From: Apostichopus japonicus
Taxonomy: Eukaryota > Echinodermata > Holothuroidea > Aspidochirotida > Stichopodidae
Length of the DNA: 64,000 nucleotides
Direction of reading: 5' to 3'
Assembly: GCF_037975245.1 (NCBI RefSeq)
Contig: NC_092583.1
Coordinates: 16,764,764-16,828,763, forward strand
How positions within the stretch are numbered: position 1 is the first letter of the stretch; each line of letters starts with the position of its first letter. Of this stretch, positions 19,984 through 31,616 are shown one piece after another. A program made the position numbers and the translations under genes. The notes beneath the pieces are model-generated. The model was not told the origin of the DNA and did not search any database. It saw only the letters and a list, made by a program, of their open reading frames with translations.

Positions 19984-20069
19984 AATAAAGAGCGTACAAA
20001 CATAACAATGGAATTTAACTAATAAAGAAGCTGATATAACAATTGAATTTAACTAATAAAGAAGCTGAT
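19984..20069 (+). terminator. Polyadenylation signals and 34-bp tandem repeat after the sulfotransferase
   Basis: AATAAA at 19984-19989 lies 65 nt after the stop. Then a 34-bp unit is repeated at 20002-20035 and 20036-20069 with one difference, each copy carrying AATAAA. The duplication triplicates the poly(A) signal. Confidence 0.55.
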
Positions 20070-20236
20070 ATCCAATTTTCAATGCAGGTTGACCTTCGTA
20101 AATCGTGAAGTTTCAGACTGATGTTCCTCAAACCATGGTGCTATGGCGCCCCCATATGCTTCAATATACTAGAGTTGCCGGGACAATGTATTTTTGCTTG
20201 GTTTGAGTTGTTATACAATTTAGGCTACGGTATGCC

Positions 20237-20565
20237 CAGGGGGATAGGAGCCGGGTAAGGGGGGCACGTGCCCCAACTTTTTTTCTCCAAAATATCAAAT
20301 GTGCCCTACTGGCAAATAAAATGTGCCCCTTTGATGAAGAACTGTCTTTTGGATATCTTAAGCCTTTGTTAATTTTAATATTTCATTTTAATTATTCACG
20401 TGCACCATAATAATATTGATAGCATATATACTAACACATCATATATATTTAACCTGATATGGCGGGTGTGTATCGGTTTATAGCATAACGAGTGGTTGTT
20501 GTGGAATGAGCAAGTGCCCCTCTGATGTTGTGCCACCTCCTTTTTTGAAGCTTCCTACCCCCATG
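20237..20565. mobile_element. hAT-like MITE, 329 bp
   Basis: Left end CAGGGGGATAGGAGCC; right end, inverted, CATGGGGGTAGGAAGC. Flanks GGTATGCC (20229-20236) and GGTATGCT (20566-20573) match at 7 of 8 positions. It contains the palindromic GGGGGCACGTGCCCC near the left end and is related to the fragment at 14621. Confidence 0.75.
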
Positions 20566-20573
20566 GGTATGCT

Positions 20574-22699
20574 ACAATGTTTTCCGTATCTATACCTGTA
20601 CCATTCACCGCATTTGCTGTATGGGACTCTGTTGCAGAAATGGCTGAAATAAATTGATTTGGATTTGGATTGTTGCATTAGTTTGAACTTGATTTTGACC
20701 CTACTTAGGATAGCCTCCAAACTGAGATGTTACATTATCAGTTTCACAATTCATCATTTGCTGTCATGTGCAGGATTCATTCATTTATGGTCTTGCTATA
20801 GTTTTGACCACAGGTCCAAAGACTTGGGGTAATGTATCAGTGATGTCACAAAATAAATTATTCCAATATATCCATGTTTTCTTTGTTTTCTCGTTCTAAA
20901 TTTGACCAAGAGGTTTTCCATCCTTTCCCATTGGCACCTCTCTCGTCTCCCCTCTTCTACAGAGGTAGAGGTAGATGAATGGGTATAACGATAAATCGCG
21001 ATTCAAATGGGTAAGGAAACTCCTTTTCCTACAGTAAGTTGTATGTGATGGCATCAGTTATAGACATATGGACGGTCAGTGTAGAGTCAAAAATACATAG
21101 CCTCCAATTTGTCGATCTGGAATTCCTATAAGTGTTTTCAAAGATTATAAAAGTTAATTAATTCCTCCATCCAAAAATCCCACAGCCCCTCCCAGAGAAC
21201 TGAAAACGTGATGCATCAGTCGGTATACATAAATAGGCTTACATGATACCTAGCGATGTGACAGCAAGAATTTTGTAATATTCTGACAGAATTGATAGTA
21301 AGGATTTTTTTCATAAATTATCTGTGACTGGATATTGAAAAACATCTATTCTTCCCTCACGTCCCTCCCCTACCCATCTCTATATAAGATATATCAGATG
21401 GAGGCTACATCTGTGACTGGACATTCCAATATATATTTGAAACGATAATGAGTTGGAAAAATATATATTCTTAAAGTCGTGCGGCTTTTCAAGATTAGGT
21501 CTTTTCATCGGTAGTTTTTAACTTTCTTGGGTATGTGGGGAGGAGGGGGGCGTACTACTGCTTTTAACTTTCGAGTTTGCAGAGTAAAACAGGGAAATCA
21601 TATTATTTTCGAACTGTCAATACAGCCATACATGCACTACTAGGTATTGATATTTAAATCCTCTCTCAATATATGCTGCAAAATAAGCGTGTTTATCACA
21701 AGTCTATAGATTAGAATTGAATCATTTCAGTTACCAAACAATAAGGCGCAAACGGCTTTCAATAATTGACCCTGCAGCGAATGCGGATCTGTGATGCGGA
21801 TGTTGAAATTCAACCGAAGCCAATAAATATCGTTATGCTCCTTGACTCTATACATATCAGAGTCAATTTGAAACTGTTTTGGTATCGATATCTGTTTGTA
21901 AAAGAAACTATTCCGTTTGAATTTTCAAAAATGATTCGTGTCAGTTTAAGTTGCAGTTTTAACATTAACATTAACAGTTGATGAAACAGTAAGGGCAACT
22001 TTGTTAGTAAATGACCATTGTAATTATCCGTAAATAAACAGATCGTAACCTGGAAAAAGGAGAAGACTTAAGGATTGGTTGCAAGATTGTTAGCTTTTTC
22101 TTTATCTGGACGGGTCTCGCAAGAATTTTTTGTTCATGGTTTGTAGAAAAAAATGTCATTAAGAACATTTAATACATCTGCCTTTCTTAAAGTTATTTAA
22201 GGGTTTGATTTCCAAGACTTTCGTCAAAACGTTTTGTGGATAGCCTAACGCATCGCAGTGTTCGGGTCATGAGTAATAAGGATTGTCAGCCTAAGTCAGT
22301 ACAGTAACACTAATCGTAATTCAGCCTGTACCAATACTATTACTATGTTGCTTAGGCTATGATTAATCACTTCTTTTAGTGCGTAACATAGGCTGGTCTA
22401 CATGCTAAACGTTCTTGAAGCCGTTTCATTCCAATTTCACACAATCCGATTATGCGAGGCGCAAGTTTTGATGGAACTCTAAGTTTCGACCGAACTCTTA
22501 GCGAAGATTTACGTAATGTACATAGTCCTAGCTCTATCAATTATTGTTTGTTTCATTTCATTAAATCACAATGATATGCATTTGTTAATACACAGTTATA
22601 AACCAGGGGGGACCAGAAGTAAGATGAGTTTTCCAGTCTGGTCTTACAGAGTAAAACAAGAAAATTAAATTTTAGATAGAGAAAAGAAAACATGGAGAA
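20574..22699. other. Gene-free stretch
   Basis: No gene or domain recognised. ATCTGTGACTGGAYATT occurs twice (near 21319 and 21409) as part of a weak local duplication. CT-rich patches lie near 20930-20960. Confidence 0.4.
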
Positions 22700-23264
22700 A
22701 ACACATAGAAAGAACACTGGAAATCCGAGAACATGATATTGAAGTTGACCCCAGTCACCCCACCCCTGCCCCTTATGTTGACATCAAGGGTTAGTACTTA
22801 CATAATACTTTTAAAGGAAGGCATTTTGAGGGTCTCTCAGTTTTAGTCCAAAGTTTTCAAATGCCTCCAGGTTTGAAGTTAGAACACTGCAGAAACAAGT
22901 ATTTTGTCCATGGTCAATGAAAATCCAATGCCACAACCTTAAAGGTAGCTGGAAGCCTTATTATTCATCACTAAGTGCAACATGATGTAGAATTACATGC
23001 AATATTGAAATGATATGGGTTGCCTTTGTCTGCGAGCCATGTATAATATTTACGTACGTAGAACTTTGTAAACAATTATAGCTTAGCCAAGGTTCAAACT
23101 GCCTCTATGAATGGGAAGCCAAACAGGAAAAACAGAAATTTTTGCAGATCCTTTTCACAAATTTGAGGGATATTCCATGGATTTTACGGAAAATTCTGAT
23201 ATATTTCCAGGGATACTTATCATCTGAAGACTTATCCCAAAAATTGAGGATGTTTGGTCACCTT
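22700..23264. repeat. Dispersed ~580-bp repeat with GGTGACCA end, copy 2
   Basis: Second, diverged copy of the repeat at 2989-3567, in the same orientation. The right end reads TGTTTGGTCACCTTA. The left end is eroded and its boundary is approximate. Confidence 0.5.
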
Positions 23265-23918
23265 AATCTATACTATGGACACGTAACTAGACTCCAACTC
23301 GGACTTGTGACTCCTGCTGAGGCCTTAGGTTTCTCTTTCAGGTGGAGTTACAGTAATGTTGTTTTTACTGCAGTAAGAAATAATTCTTCCTGTAATAATT
23401 AATGACATTCCCACTGCGACTGCGACAGCAAAAAATTCCTGATATACTGTAGGTGTTATGCTCAGAAGTGTTTATGAAGTAATATAGGCCTACCTAATCA
23501 TGATTTCCCCAACTCGACTCTTACTCCAGCAAAAAATATCCTGTAAAAAGGGAGATGTATGCTTCTCAAAAGCATTTATGAAGTAATATACTGTATCTAT
23601 AATGGTTTCACCATGGCCTGCAACTCCAGCAAAAAATAAGCTGTCCGAATAGTGCAGGGTATTCTGTATTTATTCCACATTTTTCTTTTAATATTTTATT
23701 TTCAAAATGCACCAAACCCTGTTACTACACTATAACTTTCTCATATCAAGCTGATATTTTACGCATTCAGAGTTGGACAAAGCAATTATCCCTTATATGC
23801 AAGTGGCCAAATCTGTCCAGGCCATCCAACTCTGTCTATTTCTTCATTGTATTACTACTGCACATGTTGATATCATTAAGTCTTACGATTGTATTCGTTT
23901 TTGGTTTTTCTATCTCAG

Positions 23919-24898
23919 GTGTGACTTAAAGAGCCAACATGGGGTATGACATCCAACGGTTTGAAGGGGATGTGGATGAGGAGCTCATGTGCCCGATATG
24001 TCATCAAGTCTTGGAGGATCCTTTGCAGGTACCTCAATGTGAACATGCATTCTGTTCGGGTTGTATAAAAGAATGGCTGGCTCGTAATGACTCTTGTCCG
24101 GTTGACAGAACAGCCGTGACGAGCGAACAACTTAAACCTGTACCCAGAATCCTTCGCAATCTGTTAGCACGACTGAAAATATCCTGTAGCAATAAAAACC
24201 ATGGTTGCAATGCTGTGGTTAAATTAGATGCATTGAGACAACACCTTGAAGAATGTATACACAACCCTAAGAGGCCCATAGAGTGTGAAGATGGTTGCGG
24301 ACTAGTTATTCCCAAGGATGAATTAGGAAACCATAACTGTGTGAGAGAGTTGAGAGCCATTGTCCAGCAGCATCAATCTAGGGCATGCCGATCGGATGCT
24401 ATGATGGCTAACATGAAACAGCAAATAGAGGACCTGAAATCAGAATTGAACATGTTGAAAGAATACGTGAGGGCGATGCGTGTTGCCACTCCAAACCCTA
24501 ACCCTTCCCTTCGGGCCATCGAAGATGAGTTTGAGCACAACGAGATAGTCCGCTGGGTCAACTCTGTCCCTATTGCCCGTGTTACCCGATGGGGTGGAAT
24601 GATATCCACTCCAGATGCGGTCCTCCAGGCTGTCATCAAACGGTCCCTCATCGAGTGCGGCTGTCCAAGCCATATCTTAAATGACCTGATGGAGAACGCC
24701 CATGAACGTAATTGGCCTCCTGGATTGAACACACTAGAAACGAGGCAAATGAATAGACATAATTATGAGCAATATGTCACCCGAAGAATACCTGGTAAGC
24801 AAGCTGTTCTTGTCATGTATTGCGAGAATGCACACATGGGTGATGTTCTGATCGTCGAGCCTGGCATTGTCATGATATTTGCACATGGCATTGAATAA
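23919..24898 (+). CDS. RNF41: E3 ubiquitin ligase RNF41/NRDP1, complete in one coding exon (CDS 23939-24898, 319 aa)
   Basis: An AG acceptor (TTTTTCTATCTCAG) ends at 23918, leaving 20 nt of 5' UTR before the ATG. The N-terminus MGYDIQRFEGDVDEELMCPIC matches vertebrate NRDP1. The RING finger has the family's unusual C3HC3D ligands: C18, C21, C34, H36, C39, C42, C53, D56. A SIAH/TRAF-like zinc region follows at about 83-135 (HNPKRPIECEDGCGL, PKDELGNHNC), then a coiled coil at about 138-182, then the highly conserved C-terminal substrate/USP8-binding domain (about 190-319) with ARVTRWGGMISTPDAVLQAV, ENAHERNWP, LETRQMNR, RIPGKQAVLVM and VMIFAHGIE. Vertebrate NRDP1 (317 aa) ubiquitinates ErbB3, BRUCE and parkin and is stabilised by USP8. 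All ligands are present, so it should be active. The intronless coding region with a nearby acceptor suggests a 5' UTR intron rather than a retrocopy. Confidence 0.96.
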
Positions 24899-27800
24899 GG
24901 TCAAAGATCATGTACAATCCTGTGTAACTTAAATATTCATAACTTACCTTAATAACTCTTTACCATAGGTGCTAATCGAAGAAAGTTTTGGCAAACTGTT
25001 TATAAAAAACAGCTTGGTATTAGTAAGAATATGTTTAGTTAAAAGTGTTCAACATCATGTACATCCTAACTTGATTTTTTATGTACTCAATCAGAAAGCT
25101 GTAACTTTGCAACAAAACATTCTTTCTTGCCAGAAAAGTTATACTGATGTAAGACTGCTAAGACTTAGTTGGTGGTCTCTTGGAAACAAGTAATTTTTGA
25201 ATATTATGAAAATAACACCAGGTCATATATGTTGTAGGAATTTTCAGTGGTTTGAGGCTGATGAAGCTTGTATTGCTGATTCATAGCTATTTTATTAGGC
25301 TTTAATGAAAGCCCAATGAGCTGTTTTCAGACTAAAATCATGATGCTGAAGAAACGGTAGAATGGTCAATACCAGTATGAGTAAACTAATTTATGCAGGG
25401 TAAGTCATTGCAAGTATTATTAATGTAGGAGCGTGATATAAATATGAGAGTTAGTATAGATTCACAGCAACGATGTATGGAGGCTATTGGCTACAGTAGT
25501 ATAGTCTATTGTTATTTAACTGATGGATGGTATCTAACTTACTTTACAAAATAATAGTCAGTTGTGAACGTTTTGCAAGATTTTCCAGGCTTGAGAAAAT
25601 TTATCTACCATTTTCAGAGCTTGCTAACTTGCAAAATTCAAGGTGTAGCTTTCATTCATGTGATTGGGGGGGGGGGAGGGTGGGTGTCACTGAATCCTCT
25701 ATGATGGGACATGCATTACAGACTACAGTCAAACTGGGATTATCTGGACATTTTTAACCTGAATGAGGGGATATACAGATCTCTAATCTAAAGTTTCATA
25801 TTTGTAGGATGTTACACAGGTCTATCAGTACTTACAGTCCAGTAAATCAAACTTCATTAATAAAGAGCTCTGTGTGTATTGTCATGGCTGGCAAAGCTCT
25901 CTTTGTACTATGTTCCCAATACTGGAGATATTACTGTAGGTTCCCAACATTTCTGTTACAATATGCAATGTAAGCACACCAAAAATGTCAAATGAGATGC
26001 TAAGGTACTGAAACAGGCTTATGTTGTTTATCATCTTCTTTGATATCTGGACAGCCTCTAGTCCCAACATGTCTCGAAACTCTCGATTATGAAGGTGTTA
26101 CTTGAGTATTGAAAGCTGCAGATATTGTTACTGTGTGCAAAGCAATGTAAGAATTCACAGCTGTTACTTTTTCCACATTAACTGTGCTTAATCATGTAAT
26201 CAGAGTTTTTTTCTCTTGTATAGAAATATGGAGTCTGGACAATGGATTTAAGTCTGTGAAATTGCTTTAAAATATTGCTACTGTGACCAACAGTGGAGTG
26301 AATTTGTTACAACACCAAATACATATATGTGTATGCAAAGTAAAGTACTTTATATGTACATATTCAAATTGAGTCATAAGAGATGACTTGTTATATGAAT
26401 CAGGTTCAGTCATTAGGAATTCTTCCAATTCTTTAAAACCAACCTTTTTTTCGTCAATGAAAACTGCTGGCTCTTTCAGTATTTTGGAACCATCTACCAA
26501 GATGAGGAACCAATTAACCAAAGGGAGAATATATTGGTAAAGCTGACAAATTAGTGGAAGATATTGCAATTGTTTGAAAAATATTGTTTTCAGCATATAT
26601 TTTAAAATGTTATCATCGGTACATGTTTATGTATGCATAGCACTGTGGCATTATTTTATTTGAAGTTAGAGCTCTAGAAAATGTACTCCAATACAATAAG
26701 CATTTTGATTTAAAAGTAAGACTGAAAAGTATACAAATAAATAAAGGTACATTGCTAGCTTTATCACACTCCATTTGGCATATAATATACTTTATTTCTG
26801 AGTTTGTGTAGGGGAGATGGGGGGTGGGGGAACGGGGACAATGGGAAGATTGAAGGAAAGTACAGGGACATACATGCCAATAAAGAAATAAAAGGAGAGT
26901 ATTTAAAAATGTTATGATTTCATGTAAAATTCACAGAAACTTCAAGTAAAGCTTATGAACTTAACTTTAAAATAGAGCAAATGGGAAAAGTTATAAGTCA
27001 ATATTTGTGTAGTTTTATTTGTGTAGTGAATGCTGGTAATATTCTTCAAATGAGTGTAGTCTTCCAGGGTGTCTATCACTAACCCTCGTCCCACCCCACT
27101 CTAGCACAATGTGAGCCAAGGCTGGAAGTGCTAAAGCTTGATAAATTAGTCAGGACATAATACAGCAGATTGTTGATCGATAAGCCATCCTCATATCCCC
27201 CCCCCCCTCAGAGAAAACATCCATCCATGCCTCATTCCCTTCCTCTCCTATACTACCCCCCCCCCTTCCTACCATACATCCTGTTCCCTCTGATACCCAC
27301 CACACCAATACAATCATGCCATGCCATGTTTTGTTGAGGCCTTTTAGATTTAACTTTATTCTCCTCACAGTTTGCTGTTTAAATACAATTAGTGTAAAAC
27401 TTGAAACTGCCACAAGACATTTGTTTCCTTTGAAAGAAAATGTAAACAATGCACTGTTTATTGATGTGAATAAAAAAAAAAATAAAGACTGGAGTATTTT
27501 GTAATATAAACATGAATTGTTCTTTTCTCTTTAATTTGTGTGCCATCGTTGCAGAATATGGTTGCTGTATGACATCTTAAACTCGATGGGGGCTGGGTGG
27601 GGTGGGGGGGGGGCGGTGATGAAGGTATATATTATACTTAACCATTTAACATAACATTTGCAGTGAATTGAAAGTTGGTTACATTGAACCACAACATTTA
27701 ATGACACCAAGCACAGTCACCACCATTGGCCCGCTGTGAATGGAGGCACTGTGATCAACCACTCTTAATGTCACTGTTTTTCGTTCACCTCGAAAATGCG

Positions 27801-28039
27801 AATAGGTTTCATAGCTTACTGACATTTTGAAATCATGCATTTACGAAAAGGCAGCCCTTCAACACAGCCATCGTAACTCGTAAATGCAACAAGAGCCTCT
27901 CTTTAGCTTTGTGGAGTAGTTCGTCTCAAACGTCTCTATCAATCAGAGTAAAGAGATGTTTTGTTAACTGTTTCTCTTCTAACTCCTTTCAGAGAGTATA
28001 TGAGTGTTTGATAGAAGGGGACGAGGTGTTGGTGTAGGG
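24899..28039. other. RNF41 3' UTR and intergenic DNA
   Basis: AATAAA hexamers at about 25857, 26737 and 26880 could end the RNF41 transcript; none stands out. G-runs lie at about 25667 and 27600 and C-runs at 27186 and 27257. A minus-strand open frame at 26267-26596 has no recognisable domain. Confidence 0.4.
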
Positions 28040-28449
28040 CAGGGTTGTCCAACCTACGGCCCGCGGGCCACAGTCCGGCCCGCTGCAGGGTTGCGTCCGG
28101 CCCGCCAGAGATGCTCTAGGGTGCGAAATTTTAGTGAGCAGATTTATTGATAAAAATTGAAGCTATATATAATCAATCATTCGAACCTTCTGGGTCCAAA
28201 AAATTGCATACATGTCAGTTTGTGTGACACTCTCTCAGCGGAGGGGGGGGGGGGAGGGGGCGGCTGGACTTTATTCATCTGTTTTATCAGAAAGGGAAAT
28301 AAATCAGTGCGCTCCGCGCGCAGTGCTCACATTTTGTTGCCTTGGACTTCGGGCAAAAAATCGAAAAATCGAGCGTAGGGTTCATGCGGCCCCTCCTTCA
28401 TCATTATCATTCCATGTGGCCCTCCTCCGCAAAAGGTTGGACAACCCTG
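28040..28449. mobile_element. hAT transposon remnant (MITE-size), 410 bp
   Basis: Perfect 16-bp inverted ends, CAGGGTTGTCCAACCT at both sides, followed inside the left end by ACGGCCCGCGGGCC, the typical start of hAT (Charlie/Zaphod-like) elements in animals. The perfect 8-bp duplication GTGTAGGG flanks it at 28032-28039 and 28450-28457. An 11-G interrupted run lies inside. No transposase coding sequence. Confidence 0.9.
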
Positions 28450-31400
28450 GTGTAGGGGTTACGAGAAATTCGTCAGTGGTCGATTTGTGACATTCAAACA
28501 AGATGCAAATTCCTATGATGTTTAGTAAGAGCGCCATCTATTTAAACGAGCTGCCACATGAATTTAGACAGCACGGTGTCCAGTTCCGAGTTTATATGTG
28601 GGGAGATAAGAATCGTTAGATGGAACAAGGAACGTCTTACGGAAAAAAGAAGCAAAAACCAGAAGAAACTTTTTGAGCTTTATTTTCTCTATCTTCCTTA
28701 ATATATTCACAGCTGTCCATTGACGTAGGCTCACATTCGTAACAGTAGGAGCTCTTGTGCAACTCACAGTCGTTTTAATAAGCTGCCATACATACAATAC
28801 ACACTGAGAATGAATAAATACCGTGGTATATATATATATATATATATAAACACACACATACCCCCAACATCAATATGTATTATACATTTCTTGTGCGTCT
28901 GACAATGATTGCAAGAACGTATGGGTGGTCGCGGCGTCCGGTAGGCATCTCTTCGTGGGATTGCCTATTTCTAACAAATTTTCCTTGCCTTTACAGCGAG
29001 CACTGTACAACTTACTTGTTTTAAGTGCGGAGGGGGATTTTTTCTTGTTGGGTACTTTTTTTATAAACAGCAATAAGCAAAATTGACTTACATATATTGA
29101 TAAAAAAGACAAAAACATAGTGTAACTTTAAAAAAGCTTCAACTTTTAAATGACTTTATATTTGTTAAATTTTGGTCAAGTTGTAAAAGAGCAGCATTAA
29201 TGGTCTTGAAAGAGAAAATATATTAAGATATCGTTATAACTTTGGGTCTACAAAAAACCCAAACCCTATAAAAAAAAGTAAAGACTTCACTAGAAGTTTC
29301 TATAATCGCTGATATAAGTATCACAACAACTAGATTTGATGTATTAAATATTTACATATTATTATGTATATCTTTGGTTATAATTTACATGACAGAACGT
29401 CACTGTACTTGTTGAATTTTTCACGTGAGTGACTCACTAGAATTTAGAAATATATGACGGATGCAAACTCGACTGATGATGGACAATTTTCTTATTGTTA
29501 TTAAAGGGAGTGAAGACTCGCGCAAAAAGAAACGTCTCATGTCGGTAATCTGACCTAGTTTCGAATGAGGTGTAACAGAAGTGTTAGACACCACCATCGA
29601 TCCCAGAAAATACACACACAGCTTGCTACCGTCGGTAATTAGACACTAGTGTACAGTAAGTACATACAGCTGCGCTCAATACCCACAGCACAGTGTACAA
29701 ACGATACAGCGATGGACATCTCAGGTCCAGCTAAAGATAACAAGGTATCACGTTTCATTACTGTCTGCATTTTGTAGCGTCAAGAGAAAAACTTCACTTG
29801 CAAGCAACGGAAGTTAACTTTTTAAAGATGGCGGCACGCTGTTTGGGGCGAGTCTTCAATGCCTTTAAGCAGGAACATCAACCTTTTTTGCAACGTATAC
29901 AGAAACAGCGAAATATTTGATTAATCTGAAAAGAAAACAAGAAAATAGTGTTTGTTTCTCAAAATGACTGCACATACATACACTATAGATAATGTTTGAA
30001 GCCACCATCACTACACATGAGTACAGAGCGGTAGGATGTAGGGCTGTGGTTTGTGTTGGGAAAGGGGTTGGGATGTATTCATTATATCGGTATATATGTA
30101 GTTAGCAATCCAAAGCTGTGCTAGAGGGTTTTGCGACAAACACAATTGCAACAAAAATAAGTTTTTGATGTGTAGTAAATTAATGATTATCAATATTCTG
30201 GGTTGGGTCAGCTCCGATATACAACCGTGTGACAAAGTTTTAACATTTCTTTCCTAACGAGAACATTAATATTTGGCAATCCGAGCCATAGAGTCGAATT
30301 CACTTCCAGAATATGATTATTTCCAAGTGATTATGTGTTACATGAATGATTTATGTATATAAACTATGAGAACCATCCAACAGCAAGTCTTACCGTGTTT
30401 TTACATATAAACACACTGCCTTCTCACTTTGTCAAAAACAAACTGCTCGGGACAGGAAAATATCTCTGTGAAAAAAATGGATGATAAAAACGACTGATTG
30501 ACAATTACTACTCTCATATACATTCCTTTCTCATACTTTCGAGATATTTTACTTGTCCCAGATGGAATAAATTAAATCAAATCTGAGGTACAGTAGGGTG
30601 ACGTTCCAGGTAATAAGAACTTCTTCCTTTGTTCAACGTAAATACTTTCTTCGTGGGGTTATTCGAGGCATATTCATATGTGAAGTATTGGTGGAAATTT
30701 TTACACCACTGTAATGCTATAGTTTGTATATTTATTCTGGACAGAAATTGAAACTTTTGTTTACGCATTATGAAAGAAAGGGTGTTTGTCCTGTGTGATA
30801 TGTGATTAAACCACCCTATTGTTTACTGTAACAACAAATCCTGGCTTAGTAGGGGTGCCGTTCGTCATCTTAAAGTATTATTTTTTGTTATCAAATTGTT
30901 CATGTTATTATTTTAAATCCATATTATCAAACTTATTAACTCGAATCATCAAATTTCATTGTGCAGAATGACGTATTTTTGTAAATCTTTTATATTAATT
31001 TTTACATGCATATTAATATTAATATGAAAAGTGCTTTGGATGAGAATATATTGTGGCTCAATGTGAAGTCATTGGACATTCACTAAAATGTAATTAACTT
31101 CACTGTGGTAGGCTACCAGCTGTGCTATGCAAATAAAATTGTCCTTGTTATTAAAATAATACAGTATAACTGGTTAGAACCTAGTAACAATGGCAGCTTA
31201 GGCCTGGTTCTAAATAAGACTATGCCTGGGCTGTGTTGACATTTCTTACGGAAACGTTCTTTGTAGGAATATTAAACATTTGTGGAGATAATAGCTGTCA
31301 AAACATAGTTTCCATGGTATAGTAGGAAAAAAATAAACATTCGATAATGTCACCAGCTGAGAAAAATCACTAAACAGTCGATAATGTCACCCGCTGAGAT

Positions 31401-31497
31401 AAATCATCGGCAATCCATGTGTAACTGGATATCTCCCTCCCCCTTCTCCCCTCCCCTTCTCCCCTCCTCCCTCCCCGTCTCGAGAAGTTCCGGGTCC
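28450..31497. other. Gene-poor stretch with microsatellites
   Basis: Holds a (TA)n run at 28827-28848, an 18-bp perfect palindrome CATATTAATATTAATATG at 31009-31026, a 37-bp imperfect tandem pair at about 31340-31407 (TCGATAATGTCACC) and a polypyrimidine stretch at about 31425-31480. Confidence 0.45.
29828..29920 (+). CDS. Unidentified 30-codon frame with strong start context
   Basis: AAAGATGGCGG is a near-ideal start context. The peptide begins MAARCLGRVFNAFKQEHQPF, basic and amphipathic. It may be a first exon (a GTATAC donor lies inside at about 29895) or chance. I do not recognise it. Confidence 0.15.
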   Translation: MAARCLGRVFNAFKQEHQPFLQRIQKQRNI

Positions 31498-31503
31498 TTT
31501 ATT
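31498..31503 (-). terminator. Candidate polyadenylation signal of the LDLa-repeat gene
   Basis: TTTATT on the plus strand reads AATAAA on the minus strand, 114 nt beyond the stop codon at 31617-31619. Confidence 0.5.
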
Positions 31504-31616
31504 GTAATAATCATAATAACCATTGTTTGTTTGTTTGGTTTTGTCTAACTTTGTTGAAAAAAAGAACTTTTCTTTATGTAATATATGTCACGTGGAATCA
31601 AGGAGCAGAAGATAGA

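Noticed and set aside
24034-24732. Minus-strand open frames of up to 119 codons
   Set aside because: They lie entirely within the RNF41 coding exon on the opposite strand and show no domain.
26267-26596. 109-codon minus-strand frame with a hydrophilic middle
   Set aside because: No domain, no splice sites, and it overlaps the probable RNF41 3' region.
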